In this document: positions 22,370-31,784 of the stretch, in pieces | Layout of the letters: every line of letters begins with the position of its first letter | How positions within the stretch are numbered: the first letter of the stretch is position 1 | The notes under the pieces: generated by a model | What the model was told of the DNA's origin: nothing | Databases searched by the model: none | The model's input: only the letters and a program-made list of their open reading frames with translations | NCBI GenBank assembly: GCA_025965475.1 | Contig: JAOPWV010000200.1 | Coordinates: 1 to 63,407 of the forward strand | Length of the DNA: 63,407 nt | Source of the DNA: Frankiales bacterium | GTDB taxonomy: Bacteria > Actinomycetota > Actinomycetes > Mycobacteriales > SCTD01 | Direction: 5' to 3' | Position numbers and translations under genes: made by a program

Positions 22370-23389
22370 CTAGCGGACCAGCGTCCGGCCGACGACCGGA
22401 GGCAGGTCGCGGCAGGCGGCGGCGAGCTGGTCCAGCTCGGCGCCGAACAGGGCCTGCGGGCCGTCGCACAGCGCCGCGCTCGGATCCGGGTGCACGTCGA
22501 CGATCACGGCGTCCGCGCCCACGCCGATCGCCGCCCGCGTCAGGGGGACCACCAGGTCGCGACGACCGCCCGAGTGCGACGGGTCGATGATCACGGGCAG
22601 GTGTGACAGCGCATGCATCATCGGCACCGCCGCGATGTCCAGGGTGTTGCGGGTCGACGTCTCGAACGTCCGGATGCCGCGCTCGCACAGCACGATGTCG
22701 AGGTTGCCGCGCTGGGCGATGTACTCGGCGGCCATCAGCCACTCCTCGTACGTCGCGGTCATGCCGCGCTTGAGCATCACCGGCTTGCCGGCGGCACCGA
22801 CGGCCTGGAGCAGCGCGAAGTTCTGCATGTTGCGGGTGCCGACCTGGAGCATGTCGGCGTACTCCGCCACCAGCGACACGTCGTGCGCGTCGACGACCTC
22901 GGTCACGATCGGCAGGCCGGTCTCCTCCCGGACCTCGGCCAGGATGCGCAGCCCCTTCTCGCCGAGACCCTGGAAGGCGTACGGCGAGGTGCGCGGCTTG
23001 TAGGCGCCGCCGCGCAGCAGCGTCGCGCCGGCCTCCTTGGCCATCAGCGCCGCCGCGAGGGTCTGCTCGGGCGTCTCCACGGCGCAGGGGCCGGCGATGA
23101 GGGTGAACGTGTCCGGCCCGATCGGGACGCCGGCCACGGAGACCGTCGTGGCCTCGGGGTGGTTCTCCCGGCTGACCAGCTTGTAGGGCTTGGACACGCG
23201 GACGACGTCCCCGACCCCCGGCATGGTGGCCAGGTTGAGGGCCTGGAACTGCACGACGTCGCCGACGAGCCCGACGATGGTGCGCTGCACGCCGCGGCTG
23301 ACGAAGGCCGAGCCGCCCGCCGCCTCGACGCGCGCGACGACCGCGTCGATCTCCTCGGGAGCTGCGCCTGTGCGCATGACGACGACCAT
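22370..23389 (-). CDS. aroF: Class I (AroF/AroA-type) 3-deoxy-7-phosphoheptulonate synthase
   Basis: N-terminal ferredoxin-like domain; IAGPCAVETPEQ, RGGAYKPRTSPYAFQG, KRGMTATYEEWLMAAEYI, IDPSHSGGRRD. Confidence 0.93.
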   Translation of the reverse strand: MVVVMRTGAAPEEIDAVVARVEAAGGSAFVSRGVQRTIVGLVGDVVQFQALNLATMPGVGDVVRVSKPYKLVSRENHPEATTVSVAGVPIGPDTFTLIAGPCAVETPEQTLAAALMAKEAGATLLRGGAYKPRTSPYAFQGLGEKGLRILAEVREETGLPIVTEVVDAHDVSLVAEYADMLQVGTRNMQNFALLQAVGAAGKPVMLKRGMTATYEEWLMAAEYIAQRGNLDIVLCERGIRTFETSTRNTLDIAAVPMMHALSHLPVIIDPSHSGGRRDLVVPLTRAAIGVGADAVIVDVHPDPSAALCDGPQALFGAELDQLAAACRDLPPVVGRTLVR

Positions 23390-23421
23390 GGAAGAAGCCT
23401 CTTTCGCAACGAGAAACGAGA

Positions 23422-23449
23422 AGAGCCCCGGGCAGATGCCCGGGGCTCT
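23422..23449 (-). terminator. Intrinsic terminator/attenuator hairpin upstream of class I DAHP synthase
   Basis: AGAGCCCCGGG-CATCTG-CCCGGGGCTCT: 11-bp perfect stem, 6-nt loop, followed by TCTCGTTT. Confidence 0.8.
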
Positions 23450-23482
23450 CGGTGTGGTCAGGGTGTGCGTCGTGCCTAGGTA

Positions 23483-23542
23483 CTAGGCCACACCCGACCG
23501 GGAGACCCGGACGGGAAAGACGTAATACCAGCGGGGATGCAC
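23483..23542 (-). CDS. Aromatic amino acid leader peptide MHPRWYYVFPVRVSRSGVA
   Basis: GTG CAT CCC CGC TGG TAT TAC GTC TTT ... GCC TAG; TAGCGT -10-like box 6 nt upstream; followed by terminator hairpin. Confidence 0.8.
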   Translation of the reverse strand: MHPRWYYVFPVRVSRSGVA

Positions 23543-23626
23543 GCCCCGACGCTACCGCAGCGGGCCGGGTCGCGCCCGGCAAGCCCCCTGGCGGACGCCC
23601 CGGGGCGTGCGGGGCAGGATGTACCG

Positions 23627-24274
23627 GTGACGTTCCCGTTCGGCCGCAGCGGTGCGCGCGAGCGGACCAGCGGGGTAGCGGGCGAGCGACTCCCGCCCGG
23701 GCAGTACATCCCCCGAGGCTGGCCGGCGCTGCACTACGGGCCGGTGCCGACGTTCAAGCCCGACCGCTGGGATTTCAAGGTCTTGGGTGCAACGGCCGTC
23801 GGCACCGAGCGGCGCTGGACCTGGCCGGAGATCGGGACGCTGCCGCGCACCGAGGTGGCTGCCGACCTCCACTGCGTGACGAAGTTCTCCGTCCTCGACA
23901 ACACCTGGCGCGGGATCGCCACCCGCACCCTGCTCGAGCTCGCGCCTCCGGCGGCGGACGTCACGCATGTGCTGGTCTGGGCGGAGTACGGCTACAGCGC
24001 CAACCTCCGGCTGGAGGACTTCGCGAGCGAGCAGGCCCTGTTCGTGACCCATCGCAACGGCGAGGAGCTCAGCCCCGAGCACGGTTTCCCCCTGCGGCTC
24101 GTCGTTCCGCACCTGTACGCCTGGAAGGGCCCGAAGTGGGCGCGCGGCTTCGAGTACCTCACCGCCGACCGGCGCGGGTTCTGGGAGGAGCGCGGCTACC
24201 ACAACATCGCGGACCCGTGGCTCGAGCAGCGCTACTCCTACCAGGAGGAGCCGGGCGCCGGTCCGGACTGGTAG
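23627..24274 (+). CDS. Sulfite oxidase-like (molybdopterin-dependent) oxidoreductase
   Basis: LHCVTKFSVLDNTWRGI and PHLYAWKGPKWARGFEYL motifs; GTG start chosen. Confidence 0.85.
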   Translation: MTFPFGRSGARERTSGVAGERLPPGQYIPRGWPALHYGPVPTFKPDRWDFKVLGATAVGTERRWTWPEIGTLPRTEVAADLHCVTKFSVLDNTWRGIATRTLLELAPPAADVTHVLVWAEYGYSANLRLEDFASEQALFVTHRNGEELSPEHGFPLRLVVPHLYAWKGPKWARGFEYLTADRRGFWEERGYHNIADPWLEQRYSYQEEPGAGPDW

Positions 24275-24277
24275 GTC

Positions 24278-24757
24278 CTACTCCTCGGCTGGGACCGCCA
24301 TGTCGTAGGTCACCCACATCGTGCGGGTCGCCACCCGGTCGTATGTGCTGCGCGCGCGGTGGTTGTCGTCGGCGGTGATCCAGCGCACGACCGTCCAGCC
24401 ATGGCTCTCGGCGATCTGGCGCAGCTCGCCGAGCAGTGCGTCCGCGGCGCCGGTGCCCCGCGCCGCCGGCTCGACGAACAGGTCGTCGAGGTAGCAGCCC
24501 GTCGACGCCGCCAGCGGCCGCGCGAAGGGGCGGTAGTGCGCGAGACCGACGACCCGGCCCGCGTCGTCGGCCACCAGCAGGGCCTTCACCTCGTGGTCCG
24601 GGTCGCGGATCCACGACCACGCCCGGTCGGCGGCCTCGTCGGTCTGCTCGGTCTCGTAGAAGTCGGCGTAGGCCCGGTAGAGCTCGCGCCAGCGCGCGTA
24701 GTCGCCCTCCTGGGGAGCGCGGACCTGCATCGTGCCGACGGTCGTGTTGCTGCTCAC
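24278..24757 (-). CDS. GNAT N-acetyltransferase
   Basis: LDDLFVEPAARGTGAADALL, WITADDNHRARSTYDRV. Confidence 0.88.
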   Translation of the reverse strand: MSSNTTVGTMQVRAPQEGDYARWRELYRAYADFYETEQTDEAADRAWSWIRDPDHEVKALLVADDAGRVVGLAHYRPFARPLAASTGCYLDDLFVEPAARGTGAADALLGELRQIAESHGWTVVRWITADDNHRARSTYDRVATRTMWVTYDMAVPAEE

Positions 24758-24767
24758 CCGGATGAGG

Positions 24768-25628
24768 CTAGCTGTCCCGGAGCGAGGTGAGCAGCTCGAT
24801 GTCGCGCCGGTGGCTCGCCGCGTCGCCAGGCGTCTCGACGACCACCGGGACCCCGCGGGTGGCAGGGTGCCGGAACAGCTCGGCGAACATGTCCTTGCCG
24901 ATCTGGCCCTCGCCGATCGCGGCGTGCCGGTCGCGCCCGGAGCCCAAGGGGTCCTTGGAGTCGTTGGCGTGTACGAGGCCGAGCCGGCCACGGCCGACCG
25001 TCTTCACGAGCAGGTCCAGCGTCTTCTTCGCGCCGCCGGGGCTGGCCAGGTCGTGACCGGCGGCGAACAGGTGGCAGGTGTCGAGGCAGACGCCGAGCAT
25101 CTGGTGGTGGTCGAGCTCGGCGAACCACGGCTCGAGCTCGCCGACCGTCGCGCACAGGGCCTGGCCGCCGCCGGCCGTCGGCTCGACGAGCAGGCGCGGC
25201 CCGTCCGGGTCGGCCGCGTCCAGCAGCGGCAGCAGCTGTTGGCGCAGCTGCTTCATCGCGTCGTCCCGGTGGGCGCCGGCCACCGCGCTGCCGGCGTGCA
25301 CGACGACCCCCTTGGCCCCGATGGCCATGGCGCGCCGCATCGCGTGCGTCACGGCCTCGACCGACCTGCGGAGCGTGGTCTCGGTGGGGGAGCCGAAGTT
25401 CACGAGGTACGGCGCGTGCACGTAGACCGGGATCCCGCCGGCGGCGCACTCGCCGCGGAACCGCTCGTCCTGCACCGGGTCGCCGGCGCTCGGTGCCCAG
25501 CCGCGCGGGTTGGAGACGAACACCTGCACCGCCTGCGCGCCGATCTCGCGCGCGTACGCCAGGCCCTTGACGAGCCCGCCGCCCACGGGCACGTGGGAGC
25601 CGACGGGCGACGGCTTGCGAGGAGGCAC
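24768..25628 (-). CDS. nfo: Deoxyribonuclease IV (endonuclease IV)
   Basis: GSHVPVGGGL, HAPYLVN, HAGSA, CLDTCHLFAAGHD, HANDSKDPLGSGRDRH. Confidence 0.92.
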   Translation of the reverse strand: MPPRKPSPVGSHVPVGGGLVKGLAYAREIGAQAVQVFVSNPRGWAPSAGDPVQDERFRGECAAGGIPVYVHAPYLVNFGSPTETTLRRSVEAVTHAMRRAMAIGAKGVVVHAGSAVAGAHRDDAMKQLRQQLLPLLDAADPDGPRLLVEPTAGGGQALCATVGELEPWFAELDHHQMLGVCLDTCHLFAAGHDLASPGGAKKTLDLLVKTVGRGRLGLVHANDSKDPLGSGRDRHAAIGEGQIGKDMFAELFRHPATRGVPVVVETPGDAASHRRDIELLTSLRDS

Positions 25629-25663
25629 GGTGAAGAGAGTGTCAGAACGTGGGCGCGAAGGCG

Positions 25664-27508
25664 TCAGAACACGTACAGCGTGACGGTCGTCCCCTTGCGC
25701 ACCTTGGTGCCGGCGCCGGGGGATTGCTGACGGACGATGCCGGGGCCGGGGATCGAGATGACCCGGGTCTTCAGCCCCAGCGACTCGAGCTGCGCCACGG
25801 CCGCATCCTGCGGCTGCTGCGTGACATCGGGCACGGCGATGAGCTCCGGTCCCTTGCTGACCCGCAGGGCGACCGTGCTGCCGCGGGCCGCCTGGCCGCT
25901 GTTGGGGGACTGGTCGATCACCACGCCGCTGGGCACGGTGTCGCTGAAGACCATCTCGATGGTGGCGGCGAAGCCCGCGTTCCTGAGGATGCCGACCGCG
26001 TCGCCCTGCTGCTTGGTGCGGACGTCGGGGATGGGGAGCATCTCGACGCCCTTGCTGACGACGAGGGTGACGGTGGCGCCCGGCCGCAGCTTCTGGCCGC
26101 TTGCCGGGCTGGTACGGATCACCGTGCCGGCCTGCGCCTGGTTGTACTCGCTGGTCACCGTCCCGACGGCCAGGCCCACCGACGTCAGGGCCTGCGTCGC
26201 GATCTCCTGCGTCGACCCGATCAGCTTCGGGACCGCCCGCCGGTCGGGGCCCTTGGACAGGACGTAGGTGACGGTGCCGCCCTTGCGGACCCGCCCGTTG
26301 GGGACCGGGTCCTGACGCGCCACCGCGCCCAGGGGGATCTGCTCGTCGAAGACCTGCGCACCGGGCTTCCACTTCAGGCCGGCGGTCGTGAGCTTGGCCC
26401 GCGCGGCCTTCTCGGTCAGGGTGAGCACAGAGGGGGCGGACGTGTAGCGGCCGGTGCCGAGGTACCAGCCACCGGCCAGCGCGAGCACGGCCAGCAGCGC
26501 GACCACGACGGCGGCGATCAGGCCGGTACGACGGCGGCGCGGCGGTCCGGCGGGCGCCGCGACCACGGGCAGCCGGGCTGGGCGCTCCAGCACCTGGGTG
26601 TGGTGGGCAGGCTGACGGCGTACGACGGTGGTGTCGGCCGTCGCCGGCAGGTCGGCGCGCACCGCCTCGAGCTCGGCCAGGAAGGCGCCGGCGTCCACCG
26701 GACGGGCGGCGGGGTCGCGCCGGGTGGCCCGGAGCACGAGGGCGTCGACCGCCGGCGGGATCCCGGCGACGACCTGGGAGGGCGGCGGGACGTCGTCGTG
26801 CACGTGGCGGTAGGCGACGGACAGCGGGCTGTCGGCGTCGTACGGCGGGGTGCCGGTGAGCATCTCCCAGAGCAGGATGCCGGCGGCGTACACGTCGGTG
26901 CGGGTGTCCGCGGTGCCGTGCTCCACCTGCTCGGGCGCCAGGTAGGCGACGGTCCCGATCAGCAGGCCGGTGGTGGCCGTGAGGTTGGAGGTCTCTACCG
27001 CCCGGGCCAGCCCGAAGTCGGCGACCTTGATCCGGCCGTCGTCGCCGAGCAGGACGTTCTCGGGCTTCACGTCGCGGTGCACGATCCCGGCGTCGTGGGC
27101 GGCCGCCAGCGCGCGCAGCACCGGTTCGAGCAGGGTCAGCGCGCGGGCCGGGGGCAGGGCCCCCCGGTCGCGGATCACGTCGCGCAGCGTGCGGCCCTCG
27201 ACGTACTCCATGACGAGGTACGCCGTACCGGTCTCGGCATCGGTGCCCTGGTCGTGGACCGCCACGACCTCGGGGCTGTGCAGGCGCGCGGCGGCGCGTG
27301 CCTCACGGGCGAAGCGGGCGACGAAGTCGGGGTCCTCGGCGAGCGCCGGACGCATCACCTTCACCGCGACGGTCCGGTCGAGCCGGGTGTCGGTCGCGGT
27401 GTACACGGTGGCCATCCCGCCGCGCGCGATCGGGCTGTCGAGCCGGTAGCGGCCGTCCAGGAGACGCCCGACCAGCAGGTCGGGGGCGGTCTCGGTTGGG
27501 CGCTCCAC
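25664..27508 (-). CDS. Ser/Thr protein kinase with four C-terminal PASTA repeats
   Basis: Kinase motifs HRDVKPENVLL, DFGLARAV; TM; four PASTA-like repeats. Confidence 0.92.
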   Translation of the reverse strand: MERPTETAPDLLVGRLLDGRYRLDSPIARGGMATVYTATDTRLDRTVAVKVMRPALAEDPDFVARFAREARAAARLHSPEVVAVHDQGTDAETGTAYLVMEYVEGRTLRDVIRDRGALPPARALTLLEPVLRALAAAHDAGIVHRDVKPENVLLGDDGRIKVADFGLARAVETSNLTATTGLLIGTVAYLAPEQVEHGTADTRTDVYAAGILLWEMLTGTPPYDADSPLSVAYRHVHDDVPPPSQVVAGIPPAVDALVLRATRRDPAARPVDAGAFLAELEAVRADLPATADTTVVRRQPAHHTQVLERPARLPVVAAPAGPPRRRRTGLIAAVVVALLAVLALAGGWYLGTGRYTSAPSVLTLTEKAARAKLTTAGLKWKPGAQVFDEQIPLGAVARQDPVPNGRVRKGGTVTYVLSKGPDRRAVPKLIGSTQEIATQALTSVGLAVGTVTSEYNQAQAGTVIRTSPASGQKLRPGATVTLVVSKGVEMLPIPDVRTKQQGDAVGILRNAGFAATIEMVFSDTVPSGVVIDQSPNSGQAARGSTVALRVSKGPELIAVPDVTQQPQDAAVAQLESLGLKTRVISIPGPGIVRQQSPGAGTKVRKGTTVTLYVF

Positions 27509-27581
27509 AGCTGACCAGTCTAGGTGTGTTCACGCGGAAGGCCCGGCAGGCGCACCGGGTCAGCCGGTGGAGAGGCGCCTG

Positions 27582-28490
27582 TCACCCGTTGCGGAAGCGG
27601 GCCCGTAGCGCCGACACGTTGCGGACGTAGGCGTGCGTCTGCGGCAGCATGCCCTGTGCGCGGATCGACCCGAGGCCCTGGTAGTAGCCGGCCAGCGCCT
27701 TGTCGGCGCGGCCGGTGCCGCGCACGAGCTGCTGGAGCAGCAGGACGCCCGCGGTCACGTTGTCCTCGGCGCGCAGGAGGTCGAGCCGGCGGCCGTACTG
27801 GGCGCTGAGGACGCGGGCGGTCGAGGGCAGGACCTGCATGATGCCGATCGCGTCGACGGGCGAGACGACGTGCTGCTGGAAGCCGCTCTCCTGGTAGGCG
27901 ACGGCAAGTGCCAGCGCGGGATCCACGCCGTGGCGACGGGCGGTCTTCGCCACCAGGCTGCGGACGCTCGCCCGGGACGGCTGGTGCCGGCTGGCCAGCG
28001 TCGCGCGATGGGCGGCGGCGGACTGCTGCACCGTGCCGGGGATGCGCGCGCCCGCGTTCACGCTGGGGGTGGTGCCGGTGGGTGCGGCCACCCGCCGGGG
28101 GATCGCGAGGTGACGGCCGACGACGACCATGCCGTTGCGGGGGAGCCCGTTGCGGGTGATGAGGGTCTGCACGCTGACGCCGTGCCGCCTCGCGATCGCC
28201 GAGAGGGTGTCGCCTCGCCGGACCGTGTAGCTCGTCTCGACGGTCCGGGTCGTCTGCCGTGCGCCGCCCGACGCCGACGGGACCCTGAGCAGGGCGCCGG
28301 CGTAGAGGGTGGCATTGCCCGGCAGGCTGTTGAGCGCCCGCAGGGCGGACACGGTCGTGTTGTGGCGCCGGGCGAGGTCCCACAGCGTGTCGCCGGACGC
28401 GACGCGGATGACCGACGGGGCACCGGCGGTGAGGACCGCGGCGAGGGTCGCGAGGACCACGAGCGTGCGCGCCGCGCGGCGGGGCCTCAT
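27582..28490 (-). CDS. LysM-domain lytic transglycosylase (SLT)
   Basis: Two LysM repeats (VASGDTLWDLARRHNT, VRRGDTLSAIARRHGV) and SLT (ALAVAYQESGFQQHVVSPVDAIGIMQVLP). Confidence 0.9.
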   Translation of the reverse strand: MRPRRAARTLVVLATLAAVLTAGAPSVIRVASGDTLWDLARRHNTTVSALRALNSLPGNATLYAGALLRVPSASGGARQTTRTVETSYTVRRGDTLSAIARRHGVSVQTLITRNGLPRNGMVVVGRHLAIPRRVAAPTGTTPSVNAGARIPGTVQQSAAAHRATLASRHQPSRASVRSLVAKTARRHGVDPALALAVAYQESGFQQHVVSPVDAIGIMQVLPSTARVLSAQYGRRLDLLRAEDNVTAGVLLLQQLVRGTGRADKALAGYYQGLGSIRAQGMLPQTHAYVRNVSALRARFRNG

Positions 28491-28700
28491 GACACGTCCA
28501 GGGAGTCGACAGCAGGGGTGATCAACCCTCGGCACCGTAGTACGCGTGGGGCTGCTGTGACAAGAGTGATGGAAGTGAACACGTTAGGCGCAGCCAGCGC
28601 ATCCGGCCGGGAGCGACACGCCGCGTGTCACCGGTCTTCGCCGGCGCGCACCCCAGTTGCGAGCCAGCCGCAACAGCGATCGCGGCCTACCCTCCGCCTC

Positions 28701-30314
28701 ATGGCGAGCATGTGCGCCCTGACCCGGGTCACCGTCCTGTCCTGCGAGGGCGTGCTGCACCAGCCCTTGCTCGGCTATCTCGCGCGCACCGGTCTGACGC
28801 TCACCGACCAGCCGGGCGGCCACGTCGTTCTCGTCCTCGGCGCGGACCGGCTGCCGGAGCGGGTCGAGGACGAGCTGCTCGCCCTCGAGGTGCCCGTGCT
28901 CGTCGTCGGGCCGACGATGAGCACGGCGGTGACCGACCATGCCGGGCTCGTGCCGGCCGGGCTGACACCGCTGCACGAGATCCGGGTACGCCCCGGGCCG
29001 GACGCGGGCGACGTCACCGCGCGATCCGGCGACGACCTGCTGTTCACCGACCTCTGGCCCCTGCAGGACAAGGTCGCCGACGACGTCGAGGTACTGCTGA
29101 CGGCGAGCATGGCGTTCGCGGACCATCCGGTGGCCACCTGGCGGCCGGCCACCGGGCTGGGCGTCCTGACCGTGGGCTCCACCGCCTCGACGTACGCGGA
29201 CCCGGCCTGGCAGCGCCTGGTGCACCGGTTGCTGCGCCGCATCACCGGTACCGCCGACGGTCCGGCGGTCCGCGTCGGGCTCCTCGGGTACGGCGCCATC
29301 GGGGCGGAACACAGTGCGGCCGTGGCGGTCACCGCCGGCCTCGAGCTGGCCGCCGTGTGCGACCCGCGTGCGGATCGTCTCGCGGCGGCGCCGCGCGTCC
29401 GGTCCTACACCGGCGGCGAGGACCTGCTCGCCGACGAGGGCGTCGACCTGATCGTCGTCAGCACCCCGCCGGACACGCACGCCGCCTGGGTGCTGCGCTG
29501 CCTGGAGGCCGGCAAGCACGTCGTCGTCGAGAAGCCGTTCTGCCTGACCGTGGAGGAGGCGGACCGGCAGATGGCGCTGGCGGCGGCCCGCGGCCTGACG
29601 CTGGCGGTCTACCAGAACCGCCGCTGGGACCCGGACTACCTGGCGCTGAAGAAGGTCGTGCGCAGCGGGCAGCTCGGCGACGTCTTCCACGTCGAGAGCT
29701 TCATCGGCGGCTACGGCCACCCGTGCAACTACTGGCACTCCGACGAGGCGGTCAGCGGCGGCGCCATCTACGACTGGGGCAGCCACTACCTGGACTGGGT
29801 GCTGGACCTGTTCGGCGGGGACGTGGAGTGGGTGTCGGCGACCACGCACAAGCGGGTCTGGCACGACGTCACGAACGCCGACCACAGCCGGGTGCTCGTG
29901 CACTTCACCGACGGCACCGAGGCGGAGTTCACCCACTCCGATCTGGCCGCGGCGCTCAAGCCGAAGTTCTACGTGCTGGGTACGGCCGGCGGTCTCATCG
30001 GCGACTGGCGACACGAGCGGGTGGTGGGCCGGTCGCCGATCGGGACGCTGGCCGAGGACCGGCTCGTGCACTCCGATTCGCCGGCCGCGTTGCGCGTGTT
30101 CATCCCCGACGGCAGGGGCGGCATCTCGGAGACGCTGCTGTCCGTCCCGCCGGCCCCCGCCGAACCGTTCCACCGGCAACTCGCGGACGCGCTGCTGTCC
30201 GGCGAGCCGATGGACGTGACCCCCGAGGGCTCGCGGCGCACCATCGCGGTCATGCAGGCCGCCACCCTCTCGGCGCGCGAGGGCGGTCGCCCGATGCCGC
30301 TCCCGACCCGATGA
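28701..30314 (+). CDS. Gfo/Idh/MocA oxidoreductase with N-terminal ThuA-like (GATase-like) domain
   Basis: ~185-aa N-terminal domain, then VRVGLLGYGAIGAEHSAAV, EAGKHVVVEKPFCLT. Confidence 0.8.
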   Translation: MASMCALTRVTVLSCEGVLHQPLLGYLARTGLTLTDQPGGHVVLVLGADRLPERVEDELLALEVPVLVVGPTMSTAVTDHAGLVPAGLTPLHEIRVRPGPDAGDVTARSGDDLLFTDLWPLQDKVADDVEVLLTASMAFADHPVATWRPATGLGVLTVGSTASTYADPAWQRLVHRLLRRITGTADGPAVRVGLLGYGAIGAEHSAAVAVTAGLELAAVCDPRADRLAAAPRVRSYTGGEDLLADEGVDLIVVSTPPDTHAAWVLRCLEAGKHVVVEKPFCLTVEEADRQMALAAARGLTLAVYQNRRWDPDYLALKKVVRSGQLGDVFHVESFIGGYGHPCNYWHSDEAVSGGAIYDWGSHYLDWVLDLFGGDVEWVSATTHKRVWHDVTNADHSRVLVHFTDGTEAEFTHSDLAAALKPKFYVLGTAGGLIGDWRHERVVGRSPIGTLAEDRLVHSDSPAALRVFIPDGRGGISETLLSVPPAPAEPFHRQLADALLSGEPMDVTPEGSRRTIAVMQAATLSAREGGRPMPLPTR

Positions 30315-31312
30315 GCAGGGCGATTCCCAGGAGACGCCCCGTCCGCTGGGGCTTCCTGGGGGCCGGCGTCATCGCCCGCAACGCCCTCGGCCCGGCCGTG
30401 GCGGCGGCCGACGGCGCGGTGCTGCAGGCCGCCGCGGCGCGCGACGTCGAGCGGGCCGCGGCGCTGGGGCCGGTGACGGCGTACGGCGACTACCGCGCAC
30501 TGCTCGACGACGAGGAGGTCGAGGCGGTCTACATCGCCCTGTCGAACGACCTGCACCTGCCGTGGACCGTTGCGGCGCTGCGTGCGGGCAAGGCGGTGCT
30601 CTGCGAGAAGCCGCTGGCGCTGACCGCGGCGCAGGTCGACGAGATGGCCGCGGTCGCCGCGGAAACGGGCGGCCTGCTCGTCGAGGCGTCCTGGTACCGC
30701 TGGCATCCGCGGGTCCGGCTGGCCCAGCGCCGCCTGTCGGAGCTCGGCCGGGTGCGGCACGTGGCCGCCGGGTTCACCTTCGACGGGCAGCTGGACGGGA
30801 ACTACCGGCTCGAGGTCGCCCGGGGCGGCGGGGCGATGTACGACGTCGGCTGCTACGCGGTCTCCGCCTGCCTGTGGGCGGTCGGGGAGGGCCTGCCCGC
30901 CGAGGTCGTGGCCCGCTCGACGTACGGCGGGACCGGCGTCGACCTGGTCACCGAGGCCATCCTGAGCTGGGAGTCGGGCGCCGAGGCCGAGGTCCGGGCC
31001 GGCATCTCCGGCGTCGAGGGTCAGTGGCTCGTCGCCACCGGGGAGCGCGGCGAGATCGAGCTGCCGGGCAAGTCGTACGCCTCCTGGACCGGCGACGCCA
31101 CGGAGCTGTGGGTCTCGGACGGCCGGGACAGCGAACGCGTGCCGCTGGAGGCGACCGATGCCTACCGGATCATGGTCGAGGAGATGTCGTCCGTGCTCCG
31201 GGGCGGCCCGGGATGGGTGCTGCCCGTGGCCGAGTCACGGCAGACGGCGGCGGTGCTCGATGCCGCCCGGACCAGCGCCGCAGACGGCAGTGCCCCGGTG
31301 CGGCCGGCCTGA
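30311..31312 (+). CDS. Gfo/Idh/MocA oxidoreductase
   Basis: RWGFLGAGVIARNALGPAV, AGKAVLCEKPLALT; ATGA overlap with upstream gene. Confidence 0.92.
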   Translation: MSRAIPRRRPVRWGFLGAGVIARNALGPAVAAADGAVLQAAAARDVERAAALGPVTAYGDYRALLDDEEVEAVYIALSNDLHLPWTVAALRAGKAVLCEKPLALTAAQVDEMAAVAAETGGLLVEASWYRWHPRVRLAQRRLSELGRVRHVAAGFTFDGQLDGNYRLEVARGGGAMYDVGCYAVSACLWAVGEGLPAEVVARSTYGGTGVDLVTEAILSWESGAEAEVRAGISGVEGQWLVATGERGEIELPGKSYASWTGDATELWVSDGRDSERVPLEATDAYRIMVEEMSSVLRGGPGWVLPVAESRQTAAVLDAARTSAADGSAPVRPA

Positions 31313-31317
31313 CACAG

Positions 31318-31364
31318 CATCACCGCCACATCATCACCGCCACATCACCGCCACATCACCGCCA
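31318..31364 (+). repeat. Short tandem repeat CATCACCGCCA, about 4 copies
   Basis: catcaccgcca-catcatcaccgcca-catcaccgcca-catcaccgcca. Confidence 0.85.
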
Positions 31365-31451
31365 CAAAGGGCGGGCCCCCGTAGAACCGGCTCACGCCGC
31401 TCATGTCGCGCCCGGGCGGGGCCGGCGTGGGCGAGCCTCTAGGCTCGGGGC

Positions 31452-31784
31452 ATGGAGCTGCTGCCACTTCCCGACGTCGCCGAGCGCACGGGCCGCGACA
31501 TCATGGCGGTCCGCCAGTTGGTCAAGGACGGCAAGGTCGTGCCCGTACACCGGGACGAGGACCACGTCCTGTGCCTCCAGGCCGATCAGCTCGACGACGA
31601 GGGCAACCCGGTCAAGCACCTGCCGGCCGTGATCACCCTGCTGCGCGACGCACGCTTCTCCGACGAGGAGCTCCTGCGGTGGCTCAACACCGCCGACGAC
31701 ACCCTGCCGGGCACCCCCCTGCAGGCGCTGCGGGAGAACCGCGGCACGGAGATCAAGCGCCGGGCGCAGGCGACCGGTTTCTAG
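31452..31784 (+). CDS. Rv2175c-family DNA-binding protein
   Basis: wHTH-like LLPLPDVAERTGRDIMAVRQLVKDGKVVPV, HLPAVITLLRDARFSDEE. Confidence 0.85.
   Translation: MELLPLPDVAERTGRDIMAVRQLVKDGKVVPVHRDEDHVLCLQADQLDDEGNPVKHLPAVITLLRDARFSDEELLRWLNTADDTLPGTPLQALRENRGTEIKRRAQATGF

Noticed and set aside
27633-28700. N-terminal extension of the ThuA/oxidoreductase ORF (893 aa)
   Set aside because: Extension is antisense to the LysM/SLT gene; ATG at 28701 fits domain start
28491-28700. Possible c-di-AMP (ydaO) riboswitch upstream of the LysM/SLT gene
   Set aside because: Such riboswitches occur upstream of actinobacterial wall hydrolases, but I could not find the conserved ydaO core sequence here
31318-31364. 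CRISPR-like array
   Set aside because: Short uninterrupted 11-bp tandem repeat without spacers; no cas genes anywhere in the window
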